Below are positions 1 to 8,470 of a stretch of DNA of 64,000 nucleotides, one piece after another (within the stretch, counting starts at the first letter, position 1; each line of letters opens with the position of its first letter). This stretch comes from Hallerella sp963660435 (GTDB taxonomy: Bacteria > Fibrobacterota > Fibrobacteria > Fibrobacterales > Fibrobacteraceae). Position numbers and translations under genes: made by a program. The stretch covers positions 1-64,000 of the forward strand of contig CAVKYI010000004.1 of the NCBI GenBank assembly GCA_963660435.1, in the 5' to 3' direction. Under the pieces are notes generated by a model, which had not been told where the DNA came from, ran no database searches, and worked only from the letters and a program-made list of their open reading frames with translations.

Positions 1-568
1 AATCCCCCTTCCTTGCATCCACCCTGTCATTCTGGAGCGGAGCGATAGAAACAGCCATGCGGTATTAGAGCTTAGTGGATAGATTTTAGAGCTTAGAACA
101 GAGGACGTTTAAGCTTTCGTGAAAAGGTACGAGGAATATGGAACGCGGAAGTTTAAAGCGAGCTATTTTCTGGTGGCTGTCATTCTGGAGGCTCTGAAAG
201 AGCCGATAGGATCCAGCCCGAGCATTATGGATCCTATCGGTCGCGTTGCTACGCTCCAGGATGACGATGTAACGAGACAGTCGTTCAACGTAACGAACCT
301 TTACCGCCCGATGTCATTCTGGAGAGGCGAAGCCTCGATAGAATCCAGCCCACTGTTCAGAGCCTAGTTGAGAGAGCTTGGAGCTTAGAGTCGCAAAGCG
401 GTCCGCTTTACTTTCAAGCCTAGATGTATGCGATTCTAGAATCTAAGTTCTAAGCTCTAAGTTCTGACTTCCCTCCAGGATGACTGTTTATCGCGCAATC
501 CTTTACAGGTCCGCTAAACGAACACTCCACTCTCCACACTCACCTAAGTTCCAAGTTCTAGGCTCAGG
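1..568. repeat. Mosaic of interspersed intergenic repeats
   Basis: No gene is supported here. The stretch is a patchwork of short modules that recur in five other intergenic regions of the window. Positions 1-60 match the reverse complement of about 10683-10741. Positions 179-266 form a palindromic unit whose arms begin GTCATTCTGGAG and end CTCCAGGATGAC, each with an inner GATAGGATCC. Positions 270-300 carry the AACGAGAC/GTCGTTCAACGTAACGAAC module. Positions 361-483 are nearly the reverse complement of 29570-29690. Short open frames at 119-367 and 480-860 only read through the repeats and have no protein-like character. The repeats stop right at the 3' end of nadK. Confidence 0.88.
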
Positions 569-1450
569 CTATCTCTGCGCCAGTTTCGGCTTTCCCGTCC
601 AGCCTAGCTTTCCGCGGAGCGCATTGACAAAGCCCGTATTCTTCATCCGAATGAACGTGGTGACTTCCTTGCTCGCCGAAAGGGATACGGAATCTCCCGC
701 TTCCAGGACATGGGTAATCCGACCGTCAAATACCAAATCCAGCGGAACGTTCACGGCGGACATGATTTTGCAGACAGATGTCGAAGGAATTATCAGGGAG
801 CGAACCGAAAGACTGCTCGGAGCGACTGGCGTAATCGCGAAAGCCTGCGTCGAAGGGTAAATGATAGGTCCTCCGGCGGAGAGATTGTAGGCGGTGCTTC
901 CCGTCGGCGTCGAAACCAGAAGGGAATCCGCCCAGTATTCGGTCAGCGGACGACCGTTGTATTCCACATTGACGTTTACCATCCGATCGGGAGCATGTGC
1001 CCGGACATGGACCTCGTTCAGGACCGTTTCCGTTGCGATTACCTTTTTCCCATGACAAATCCTCGCATCGATCATGAGCCGGGCACGCGTCGAAAAATCC
1101 CCGGCAAGCAGAGCTTCCAAGGCGTTCGAAAGATTTTCGACCGGCGTTTCGGTCAGAAATCCGACACGACCCGCATTGACGCCCAAGATGGGAATGTTCA
1201 GTCCCAAGGCGATTCGCGCCGAGCTCAAAAAGGTTCCGTCGCCACCAATCGCTATCAGCAGGGAACACTTGCGAAGAGAACGTTCACCCACGATGCGGAT
1301 TCCGCGCGGAACGCTATCCTTGAGAACATCGACCGCGCAAAAGGAAATTTCCCGATGCCTTGCTGCAAACAGGGAAATCACTTCCAGCGCTTTCAAGAGT
1401 TCGGCGCTTTTTCCCTTGAATCCGACGATGCCTATTTTCGAGAACTTCAT
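569..1450 (-). CDS. nadK: NAD kinase
   Basis: This enzyme phosphorylates NAD to NADP in the cytoplasm using ATP or polyphosphate. The 293-residue product has the family length and motifs in order: GGDGT at residues 69-73, NE at 145-146, and the glycine-rich TPTGSTAYNLSAGGP block at 181-195 that binds NAD. The start is the ATG overlapping the upstream gene's stop as ATGA (1447-1450), so the two genes are probably translationally coupled. It is the last gene of a four-gene operon with chorismate mutase, prephenate dehydrogenase and an EPSP-synthase-like protein. Supplying NADP next to aromatic biosynthesis is plausible but not shown. Its stop codon sits directly beside the intergenic repeat mosaic. 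Confidence 0.96.
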   Translation of the reverse strand: MKFSKIGIVGFKGKSAELLKALEVISLFAARHREISFCAVDVLKDSVPRGIRIVGERSLRKCSLLIAIGGDGTFLSSARIALGLNIPILGVNAGRVGFLTETPVENLSNALEALLAGDFSTRARLMIDARICHGKKVIATETVLNEVHVRAHAPDRMVNVNVEYNGRPLTEYWADSLLVSTPTGSTAYNLSAGGPIIYPSTQAFAITPVAPSSLSVRSLIIPSTSVCKIMSAVNVPLDLVFDGRITHVLEAGDSVSLSASKEVTTFIRMKNTGFVNALRGKLGWTGKPKLAQR

Positions 1451-2784
1451 GACTTTGCCATTTCTCTTAATTTATCTGTAATTTCCGGAAAGACCCTTTC
1501 CACTTGCCCTTCGTTTTCCACAACGGTTTCGCCGTGGGAAAAGAGGGAAAGCACATGAAACATCAATTCCAGGACAGGATCGCTTTCCGCATCAAATGTT
1601 CCCGAATCGAGCTCTTCCTTTCCGCGAATGACAAGACCTTCTTCATAGACGCCTATCTGGGCGCCGGTCTGTTTTAAATTCTTGGCAAGAGATTCGCAAC
1701 GCGGTCGCAACTCCCTGGAAAGACTGTCGGGAATTCGAAGGATGCTTTCACCTTCCGCCGTACATGCGGCAAGCGCGATAAACGGATACTCTTCCAGACA
1801 GGTGCACAGGATATCTTCCGCAAGGCGCCTGGAAGAAAGCCTTTTTTCATAGACGGCCGTCACATCGGCGTAGGCCGTTCCATAACGTTCGCGCCGAGAC
1901 CCCTGGTCGATGTGTGCGCCCATCCGCCTTAAAGCGGCAAAAGCACCCGCCCGATCGGTTGCGACCAGGACGTTTTTCAATGTCACCTTCTTACCCTTGA
2001 ACTCGGGAGAAAGAACCGCCAAGGCGGCAAGTGCACAGGCTTCCGTCGGATCGCCAGGAACAAAGTAGTCGCGACTCGTCAAGATTTTCGTTTCGAAAAT
2101 CGCCGTTCTTGTCCGGCGTTCCGTCCGAACGCCGCGAGCCTTCGCCATGCGACGTTCCAGTTCGCTCATTTCCTGCGTTCCCGTTGTCTGGACCTGGAGA
2201 TTCGCACCAAAATAGACAAGCATTTCCACGAATTCGGAGCGAATCGGAAAACGTTCTTCGAATTCCAGATTCTTTCCACAAACCAGCGCATTCAAGAGAA
2301 CCGCATTTTTAAAAAGATAGGGAATGCAGCCTTCCCGGGTTTCTTTCAAAACGGGAAGGACTTTCGCAAAATGCACCGCGAGCTTCCGGCCCGATTCATC
2401 CTGATCGTCCCTTTCGATGACCGCTCCAAAGACATCCGACAAAAAGACCTTGGCCTTCCGCAAAATCCGTTCGGATCCAGTAACCGTATAAAGCGTTTCG
2501 TCGTCACGTGACGCCAGGGCAAGGAGAAGAGCCATCGCGTTTTCGCTTTCCGGAATTTTCAGAAGCGGCGGGACCCTGTAGGAAAATCCGACCCCCGAAA
2601 GAACCGTACTGTTTCCCTTCTCCTCGACGACAAGCCCGAATTCCGAAAGCAACGAGGCAAGCGTACGCGTACGCTCGGTGAAGGCAAAATCGTCAAGGGT
2701 CGTCCGTCCGTTCACGAGAAGTCCCATCACCAGGACATCTTCGGCTAGTTCCCTATCCGGATTCAGTACAAATTCACTCATCAT
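1447..2784 (-). CDS. EPSP synthase-like protein lacking catalytic motifs
   Basis: The 445-residue protein has the EPSP synthase fold signature in its second half: PGDPTEACALAALAVL followed by a strand and then RRMGAHI, matching the usual PGDxSSAxFxxAAA and LxxMGAxI pattern. The N-terminal active-site motif PGSKSxTNR is absent (the region reads NPDRELAEDV), and neither NxGTxxR nor NDHR can be found. A complete aroA lies at 22865-24202, so this copy is unlikely to be the EPSP synthase of the cell. It sits between tyrA and nadK with 4-base ATGA overlaps on both sides. A regulatory or scaffolding role in aromatic biosynthesis, or another substrate, is conceivable. The fold assignment is fairly secure; the function is unknown. 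Confidence 0.75.
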   Translation of the reverse strand: MMSEFVLNPDRELAEDVLVMGLLVNGRTTLDDFAFTERTRTLASLLSEFGLVVEEKGNSTVLSGVGFSYRVPPLLKIPESENAMALLLALASRDDETLYTVTGSERILRKAKVFLSDVFGAVIERDDQDESGRKLAVHFAKVLPVLKETREGCIPYLFKNAVLLNALVCGKNLEFEERFPIRSEFVEMLVYFGANLQVQTTGTQEMSELERRMAKARGVRTERRTRTAIFETKILTSRDYFVPGDPTEACALAALAVLSPEFKGKKVTLKNVLVATDRAGAFAALRRMGAHIDQGSRRERYGTAYADVTAVYEKRLSSRRLAEDILCTCLEEYPFIALAACTAEGESILRIPDSLSRELRPRCESLAKNLKQTGAQIGVYEEGLVIRGKEELDSGTFDAESDPVLELMFHVLSLFSHGETVVENEGQVERVFPEITDKLREMAKS

Positions 2785-3890
2785 CGTTCCGTGACTTCGA
2801 AATTCAAGCTGCGCAGAAGCTCTCGCGCGGCATTCGCCTGGGATTCCGTCTTGAAGGCGACAAGAAGCGTCCCGGCGACATTCTCCCGGACCTTCATCAG
2901 CTCGACATCGCGAATGTTCAAGTTCGCCCTCGCTAGCGGTTCCAGGACAGAAAGCAGCGTTCCCGGTTCATCCCTGAGCTGGACGGTCAACTGGAAAAAG
3001 CTGTTCCCCGTATTTTTCCCCGGAGCGAAAAGAGAAGCCCGACCGTCGTTCCCTCTAAGAAAGATCCGATGCAGGGTCTCCTCGTCCGCCGGGAGCCTTT
3101 CAATCGCAGCGCGCGTCTTGAGTAGCCCCGAAATGTATTCGTCCATCGCCCGGAGAATTTCCGCCCTGTTCGTTTCCGCCACGTCTTTCCACATCGCCCA
3201 ACTCGAAGCAGCGATTCTCGTCATATCGCGAAAGGCTCGCCCGGCAAAATGCTGGTAACCGTTTTCGAGAAGCCTCTCCGGAATGTTCGCGGCAAGGCTC
3301 GAACTTGCCATTTGCGGCATGTGGCTGACCCAGGCGACGGTCTGGTCGTGATGTTCCGGCGGAAAAACGACTTGCGTCGCTCCGACAAACGCGATGATTT
3401 CGGAAAGAGACCTGTAGGATTCTTCCGGCATTCCCGCTTCCGGGCAGACGAACCAGTAGGCGTTTTCGAACAGGGACGGGTCGTTAAATTCCAGCGAACG
3501 CTTTTCCGATCCGGCCATCGGATGTCCGCCGACAAAACGGAAAGGCTCCTGCAAGCGCAAACCCGCCTGGCAGATTTCCGCCTTGGTGCTGCCGATGTCC
3601 GACACGAGAATCGGATGCGAAGGCTTGTACATCGAAAGCTTTTCGAGCATCGAAAGAATTCCCGAAATCGGCGTGCAGAGCAAGACAATGTCCGAACCAT
3701 CGACCCATCTTTCAAGTTCGTCATAGCCGAAAGTTTCATCGGCAAGACCCAGTTCTTTCGCACGCAAAAGAGTCTTTGGAGAACTGACCGCCCGGATGAT
3801 GGTCCGGGTCCTTGCCTGCCGGAAAGCGGCGGCGATCGAGCTTGCCAGGAGCCCGAATCCGACAAAGGTAATCCGATGGAACGAAAACAT
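2781..3890 (-). CDS. tyrA: Prephenate dehydrogenase with C-terminal ACT domain
   Basis: It oxidatively decarboxylates prephenate to 4-hydroxyphenylpyruvate with NAD(P), the tyrosine branch of aromatic synthesis. The 369-residue product begins with a nucleotide-binding motif GFGLLASS near residue 11. The family active-site block GGHPMAGSEK follows at 121-130 (His123), and an ACT-type regulatory domain starts near residue 295 (FQLTVQLRDEPGTLLSVLEP), suggesting allosteric control by an amino acid. The frame stays open far upstream, but that extension reads antisense to chorismate mutase codons. The ATG at 3890 overlaps the chorismate mutase stop by one base (TAATG), so this start was chosen. Confidence 0.93.
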   Translation of the reverse strand: MFSFHRITFVGFGLLASSIAAAFRQARTRTIIRAVSSPKTLLRAKELGLADETFGYDELERWVDGSDIVLLCTPISGILSMLEKLSMYKPSHPILVSDIGSTKAEICQAGLRLQEPFRFVGGHPMAGSEKRSLEFNDPSLFENAYWFVCPEAGMPEESYRSLSEIIAFVGATQVVFPPEHHDQTVAWVSHMPQMASSSLAANIPERLLENGYQHFAGRAFRDMTRIAASSWAMWKDVAETNRAEILRAMDEYISGLLKTRAAIERLPADEETLHRIFLRGNDGRASLFAPGKNTGNSFFQLTVQLRDEPGTLLSVLEPLARANLNIRDVELMKVRENVAGTLLVAFKTESQANAARELLRSLNFEVTER

Positions 3891-4153
3891 TATCTTTCCA
3901 CCTGACGGGTTTCCGCCATAATCGCCTGGAAAATCCGCTGCATCGCTTCTGGCGAGAGCGGACCGTCTTGTCTTGCGGTCTTTTCGGCGACACGCTCGAG
4001 GATTTCCCTTTCGCGCGAAGCGTCCAACACGGGGAGACCACTTTCCTTCTTTATCTTGCCGATTTCCACCGCGTATTCCGCGCGCTTGTTCAAAAGCTCG
4101 ATAATCACGTTTTCGAGTTCGTCGATTCTCGTTCGCCAGTTCGCAATATCCAT
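3890..4153 (-). CDS. Chorismate mutase, AroQ class (type II)
   Basis: A free-standing 87-residue all-helical chorismate mutase, which rearranges chorismate to prephenate for the downstream prephenate dehydrogenase. Visible family features are the RxRIDELExxIIELLNKR helix at residues 7-24, the basic KIKK segment at 33-36 and the DxxREREILER segment at 44-54. These carry the usual Arg/Lys and Glu/Asp ligands of the active site. It is the first gene of the operon. Only 55 bases separate its start from the divergent mnmA, so both promoters must lie in that gap. In many bacteria this domain is fused to tyrA or pheA; here it is separate but coupled through the TAATG overlap. Confidence 0.92.
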   Translation of the reverse strand: MDIANWRTRIDELENVIIELLNKRAEYAVEIGKIKKESGLPVLDASREREILERVAEKTARQDGPLSPEAMQRIFQAIMAETRQVER

Positions 4154-4208
4154 ATCGGGAAAGGTAGCAAGTTTTTTGAAAATATTTTCCGTTTCCTATA
4201 TTTGGGAC

Positions 4209-5291
4209 ATGAAAATCGCAGTCGGACTTTCCGGCGGTGTCGATTCGACGATGACCGCCTACCTTCTCAAGAAACAGGGTCACTCGGTCGTCGGCGTGAC
4301 CATGAGCCTCTGGGACGGATCCATCCCCATTCCGGACCGCGGACAGAGCGGTTGCTTCGGACCCGGCGAAGCTCGAGAACTCGTCGAAACGGAAAACATC
4401 GCAAGGCGCCTCGGCATCGATTACGAGGTCATTCCGCTAGCCGAACAGTACAAGAAAAACGTTCTCGATTATTTCAAGTCCGAATACAAGGCCGGTCGCA
4501 CGCCGAATCCCTGCGTCAAGTGCAACCAGAAAATGAAATTCGGCTTTCTTATCGACTGTGCGCACAGACTGCTCGATTTCGATATTTTCGCCACGGGCCA
4601 CTATGCGCGTATTTCCGAAAACGGAAAGCTTTTGCGCCGAGCCATCGACAGCACCAAGGACCAGACATACTTTCTTTCGAGGCTTTCACCCGCCCAGCTT
4701 TCCCGTGTCGTTTTCCCGCTCGGAGAACTCACCAAGCGCGAAGTCAAGGCTCTCGCCGCGGAAGCCGGATTCGAGGACCTGGCGAAAAAGCCCGAAAGCC
4801 AGGACTTTATCGAATGCGACGACTATTCCGTCCTGTTCGACAAGGACGACATCAGGCCGGGCGATATCGTCGATACGAACGGCAAGGTCCTCGGCAAGCA
4901 CGGCGGAATCGTTTACTATACCATTGGACAGCGCAAGGGACTCGGAATCGGCGGGCTCAAGGAACCTCTCTTCGTCATTCGCCTCGACCCGCACAGGAAC
5001 CAGGTCGTCTTGGGAACAAGGGAAGAACTTTTTTCCAGTTCCCTGAAAGCGCACGACATCAACCGTCTGCTCCTCGAAGAATCCGAGACCGAGGGAAAGG
5101 CTTTCGCCAAGATCCGACACGGGAAAAACCTTGTCCCGGCAAGATTCAGAATCGATAGAGATAATTTATACGTAACGTTCGACGAACCGCAAATGTCCGT
5201 AACCCCCGGACAAATCGTTGCCCTATACAGAGACGACGCCGTACTCGCTAGCGGGATAATCGACGAAGCCGTCAAGGAGAAACTATCATGA
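4209..5291 (+). CDS. mnmA: tRNA-uridine 2-sulfurtransferase MnmA
   Basis: It thiolates U34 of tRNA for Lys, Glu and Gln. The 360-residue protein opens with the PP-loop ATP-binding motif GLSGGVDS (residues 6-13). It continues with the RTPNPCVKCN block containing a CxxC, the ATGHYAR motif, KDQTYFLSRL, and the C-terminal YYTIGQRKGLGIGG motif. The expected second catalytic cysteine motif (usually STGICF or SQDICF) reads SQDFIEC here, so the cysteine is shifted by two residues. The ATG at 4209 was chosen because the protein then starts MKIAVGLSGG as in the family; the open frame continues upstream only through the promoter region. It overlaps dapF by four bases (ATGA). Confidence 0.94.
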   Translation: MKIAVGLSGGVDSTMTAYLLKKQGHSVVGVTMSLWDGSIPIPDRGQSGCFGPGEARELVETENIARRLGIDYEVIPLAEQYKKNVLDYFKSEYKAGRTPNPCVKCNQKMKFGFLIDCAHRLLDFDIFATGHYARISENGKLLRRAIDSTKDQTYFLSRLSPAQLSRVVFPLGELTKREVKALAAEAGFEDLAKKPESQDFIECDDYSVLFDKDDIRPGDIVDTNGKVLGKHGGIVYYTIGQRKGLGIGGLKEPLFVIRLDPHRNQVVLGTREELFSSSLKAHDINRLLLEESETEGKAFAKIRHGKNLVPARFRIDRDNLYVTFDEPQMSVTPGQIVALYRDDAVLASGIIDEAVKEKLS

Positions 5292-6106
5292 TTTCCTTTA
5301 CCAAGATGCAAGGCGCGGGAAACGACTATATCTACATAGACAACCGGGAAGACGTTGTCAAGAAACCCGCGGAACTTTCCCGGAAGATTTCCGACCGACA
5401 TTTCGGCGTAGGTTCGGACGGACTGGTCCTCATCTGCAAATCCGAAAAGGCGGATATCCGGATGCGAATGTTCAACCCGGACGGGAGCGAATCGGAAATG
5501 TGCGGAAACGCGAGCCGGTGCGTCGCGCGATTCGCCTGGGAACGCTTCTTTGACAAGGCAAGAGACGAATTCGATCTCGAAACGGGCGCCGGCATCAAGC
5601 ATATCGTCATCCACCGCGACGGCGAACGCTTTCTGTCGGCGACAATCGACATGGGCGCGCCAATTCTCGACCCGTCGAAAATTCCGGTCGCCGCGGAAAC
5701 CAACCGTATCGCAATCGACGGACGAGATTTCACGTGCGTCTCGATGGGAAACCCCCATGCGGTGACATTTGTCGAAAGCGTCGATTCCGCGCCCGTGCTT
5801 TCCAAAGGCCCGCTCTACGAAAAAGACCGAATCTTTCCGCGAAAGGCGAACATCGAATTTGTCGAAGTCCTAAGCCCGGACCATGCAAGGATGCGCGTCT
5901 GGGAACGCGGAACCGGAGAAACTCTCGCCTGCGGAACGGGAGCCTGCGCGACGCTCGTCGCCTGCGTTCTCGCCGGAAAGACCGACAGGAAGATCGATCT
6001 GGATCTTCTGGGAGGAACGCTCCGAATCGAATGGCGAGAGGACGATTCCCACGTGATGATGACAGGTCCTGCGGAATTCGTTTTCGAAGGGACCTTTGAC
6101 GAATAG
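5288..6106 (+). CDS. dapF: Diaminopimelate epimerase
   Basis: It converts LL-diaminopimelate to the meso form, the precursor of lysine and peptidoglycan. The 272-residue protein shows both halves of the two-base catalytic pair: MCGNASRC with Cys72 and ACGTGACA with Cys215. It also shows the conserved opening FTKMQGAGNDYIYID and GVGSDG. It is coupled to mnmA by an ATGA overlap. Its place in the pathway fits the peptidoglycan-related genes elsewhere in the window. A possible hairpin terminator lies about 40 bases downstream, before the cellulase gene. Confidence 0.96.
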   Translation: MISFTKMQGAGNDYIYIDNREDVVKKPAELSRKISDRHFGVGSDGLVLICKSEKADIRMRMFNPDGSESEMCGNASRCVARFAWERFFDKARDEFDLETGAGIKHIVIHRDGERFLSATIDMGAPILDPSKIPVAAETNRIAIDGRDFTCVSMGNPHAVTFVESVDSAPVLSKGPLYEKDRIFPRKANIEFVEVLSPDHARMRVWERGTGETLACGTGACATLVACVLAGKTDRKIDLDLLGGTLRIEWREDDSHVMMTGPAEFVFEGTFDE

Positions 6107-6147
6107 GCGACAGGACCTAGATTCTTTTTGCGCCAAATCACACAGGG

Positions 6148-6189
6148 AACATCGCGGGAACAGAAAGCGCCCGATGTTAATCGCTTTTT
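6148..6189 (+). terminator. Possible intrinsic terminator after dapF
   Basis: AACATCG (6148-6154) followed by cGGG pairs with CCCGATGTT (6170-6178) across a short loop, and five T residues follow at 6185-6189. The gap of about six bases between stem and T-run makes it imperfect. It would separate the mnmA-dapF transcript from the cellulase gene. Confidence 0.4.
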
Positions 6190-6248
6190 ACAAAAAATTG
6201 GATGGAAATTCATAAATTAAGGGCGGATTTTCCCTTTCGAGGTCTTGT

Positions 6249-8117
6249 ATGAAACATTCCTTTCTTTTGACACTGGCGATAGCCGTATCGTGCGGATTTG
6301 CAGCCAATCGCATCGGTCCCGTTAGCCAATACGGACAGCTTCAAGCCGGGAAAAACAGCAATGGACAGGGACGAATCTATGGTTCTTGCCCAGCCTATTC
6401 GACATCGGGCAACGAAGTCGCCCTCCAAGGAATGAGCCTGTTCTGGAGCATTTCAAGTACAGACGGATCCAAGTTTTGGACTGCAGACATCATTAACGGA
6501 CTTGTCGAGAAGCAAAAAATCCAGCTAATCCGCGCCCCCATGGGTGCCGACGAAAACTGGGGCGAAGGAAACTGGTCCACCGACAAGTCCACATACTCCG
6601 CCTACATGAATACCGTGGTCCAAGCGGCAATCGATAACGATATTTATGTCATCATCGATTACCATTCGCATTGTGCAGAAAACAGCGAATCGACCGCTCT
6701 AGCCTTCTTTTCCGAAATGGCCCAAAAATGGGGAAAATACGATAACGTCATCTTTGAAATCTATAACGAGCCGAAGAATGCCTGTGGCGATTCATGGTTT
6801 GATCTATCAGGAGCCCAGAACTATTGGACAACGATTCGCTCCTATGCAAACGATGTCATTTCCAAGATTCGTTCCTACTCAGACAATTTGATTATCGTCG
6901 GGACGCCTTATTTTGATCAATATCCCAATGCGGCATTAAGCAATCCTCTAACTGATAACAATATCGCCTACGCATTTCACTATTATGCCGGCGAAGATCA
7001 ATACCGTCATACGACGAGCAATCAAGGCGCAAATGCAGTCAAAGCGATGAATGGCGGACTTTCCATATTTGTTTCCGAATGGGGAACCTCGGCACCCAGC
7101 GGCAATGGAGGCTTTAACGCGAGCTATAGTGCAGAGTGGTATCAGTGGATGACACAATACAAACTCTCAGGCGCAAACTGGTCTGTAACCACAAAATCCG
7201 AAACGGCCTCTTATTTTAGTGGCAGCGCATGGAACTATTCTGAAAGCGGAAACTGGGTCAATTCAAATGTATTTTCCGCTCTCCCGGCTTCTTATACGGC
7301 TTGCACGGGAACGATTTCCTCCAGTTCATCCGTCAACAGTTCCAGCAGCGCAGAGTCTTCCAGTAGCGTTTCCAGTTCGAGCATTGCCGAGTCCAGTTCT
7401 TCACAAGCCGCAAGCAGTTCGTCAAGCGTCAAGGAAAGCAGTTCCAGCTCCTCGACCGCCATTTCCAGCAGCTCTTCCGCAATTCTTTTCAGCTCGTCAA
7501 GCATCTCGACGGACTGGGAATCGAACGCACAGCTTTCAAACGCCTCGGATAACGGCATCACCATTGGACAGTCCAACGACTACAATAGCGAACGCAAGGT
7601 TTCCAAGGTTCTTGGAACGGTCAACGCCGGAACATCCTACACGTTCTCCTTTGACGCATTCCTGCAAAACGGCGGTTCTTCGATGGAAATTTCCACGGTT
7701 CTCGACAGCTATTGTTCGGACAAAATAACCGTCAACGCGGGAGAAACCAAGTCTTACCAATGCCAGTTTACGGCAAGCGCAACCGAGACCGTCACGTTGA
7801 AGCTGACAATGCCCGGATCCCGCTGGGAACAGGTCACCATTTCGAATCTCTCCTTAAAATCGTCAAGCGGAGAAGACATCACGTCGCTCATAAATGGCGA
7901 TACCCCCACGCTTACGGTTTCCTTCTCCGCAAGGATTTTGGAAATTCAAGGCGTCAAACGGGCAAGCGTCGATATTTTCGACATGCAAGGTCGCGCCATC
8001 AAGCGAATTTCGCAAGCAAGCGGACAGGTTTCCCTCGAATCCGTCTTGCCGGGAAATTACATCGTCCGCGTTCGGGACGGTTCCGAAAACTGGACCAGGC
8101 GCATTTCGATTCGCTAG
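6249..8117 (+). CDS. Secreted GH5 cellulase with poly-Ser linker, CBM-like module and sorting tail
   Basis: This is a 622-residue endoglucanase-type glycoside hydrolase of family 5, expected to cut beta-1,4-glucan outside the cell. A signal peptide covers residues 1-19 (ending FAA). The GH5 barrel spans about 45-345, with the acid/base Glu174 in FEIYNEP and the nucleophile Glu277 in VSEWGT; the conserved FHYY segment lies near 243. A serine-rich linker (about 357-420) leads to a beta-sandwich module (about 425-545) resembling carbohydrate-binding domains. The last 60 residues (VDIFDMQGR, then PGNYIVRV) resemble the type IX secretion sorting tail of Fibrobacter cellulases. A GAGG ribosome site precedes the ATG by six bases. 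The subfamily and exact substrate cannot be told from sequence alone. Confidence 0.92.
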   Translation: MKHSFLLTLAIAVSCGFAANRIGPVSQYGQLQAGKNSNGQGRIYGSCPAYSTSGNEVALQGMSLFWSISSTDGSKFWTADIINGLVEKQKIQLIRAPMGADENWGEGNWSTDKSTYSAYMNTVVQAAIDNDIYVIIDYHSHCAENSESTALAFFSEMAQKWGKYDNVIFEIYNEPKNACGDSWFDLSGAQNYWTTIRSYANDVISKIRSYSDNLIIVGTPYFDQYPNAALSNPLTDNNIAYAFHYYAGEDQYRHTTSNQGANAVKAMNGGLSIFVSEWGTSAPSGNGGFNASYSAEWYQWMTQYKLSGANWSVTTKSETASYFSGSAWNYSESGNWVNSNVFSALPASYTACTGTISSSSSVNSSSSAESSSSVSSSSIAESSSSQAASSSSSVKESSSSSSTAISSSSSAILFSSSSISTDWESNAQLSNASDNGITIGQSNDYNSERKVSKVLGTVNAGTSYTFSFDAFLQNGGSSMEISTVLDSYCSDKITVNAGETKSYQCQFTASATETVTLKLTMPGSRWEQVTISNLSLKSSSGEDITSLINGDTPTLTVSFSARILEIQGVKRASVDIFDMQGRAIKRISQASGQVSLESVLPGNYIVRVRDGSENWTRRISIR

Positions 8118-8119
8118 TC

Positions 8120-8345
8120 CAAGCGGTCATTCTGGAGTGTAGCGTAGCGAAACGATAGGATCCATAGTCGGCGGAAACGCTCGGGATGGATTCTATCACT
8201 CCCTTCGGTCGTTCCAGAATGACGGCAGACGGTAAAGGTTCGTTATGTTGAACGGAAGTCTCGTTACGCCGTCATCCTGGAGGGAGCACAGCGACCGACC
8301 TGTCTGCCGACAGGCCCGCCTGCTGCGGGCAGGCGAAAACCGTTC
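8120..8345. repeat. Interspersed repeat mosaic after the cellulase gene
   Basis: A composite repeat region covers most of the gap between the cellulase and the next gene. It has a palindromic unit bounded by GTCATTCTGGAG and CCAGAATGAC. The module GTTCGTTATGTTGAACG...GTCTCGTTAC follows at about 8240-8269, inverted relative to the copy at 270-300. A compound GC-rich double hairpin lies at 8299-8333: an arm CCTGTCTGCCGACAGG, then CCCGCCTGCTGCGGGCAGG. The remaining bases up to 8470 hold the promoter of the next gene. Confidence 0.85.
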
Positions 8346-8396
8346 GCTTGGCGACAAAAAACATTCCAAATCAAGCTCTCCGAACTAACCCTGATA

Positions 8397-8425
8397 TTGA
8401 CAAACCTATTCTTTTTTCTTACCTT
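8397..8425 (+). promoter_or_regulatory. Candidate housekeeping promoter of the FISUMP lipoprotein gene
   Basis: A perfect -35 hexamer TTGACA (8397-8402) is followed by a 17-base spacer and TACCTT (8420-8425) as a weak -10. It lies just beyond the repeat mosaic and about 45 bases upstream of the ATG at 8471, which has an AGGA ribosome site. The same -35 with the same spacing appears upstream of the gene at 61942. Confidence 0.5.
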
Positions 8426-8470
8426 GTCTTTTGATAAAGAAGTAAAACTTTTTCAACAGGATAAAAACAG

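Noticed and set aside
119..860. Two short open frames in the first 600 bases
   Set aside because: They are entirely repeat modules and the second runs antisense into nadK.
710..1558. Long plus-strand open frame
   Set aside because: It is antisense to nadK and the EPSP-like gene, has no ribosome site and no protein-like composition.
3891..4283. N-terminal extension of tyrA (131 extra codons)
   Set aside because: The extension lies over the chorismate mutase gene in another frame, and the ATG at 3890 gives the family start with a TAATG overlap.
3968..5158. 396-codon plus-strand open frame overlapping mnmA
   Set aside because: It is a shifted-frame reading of mnmA with Arg/Ser-rich shadow composition.
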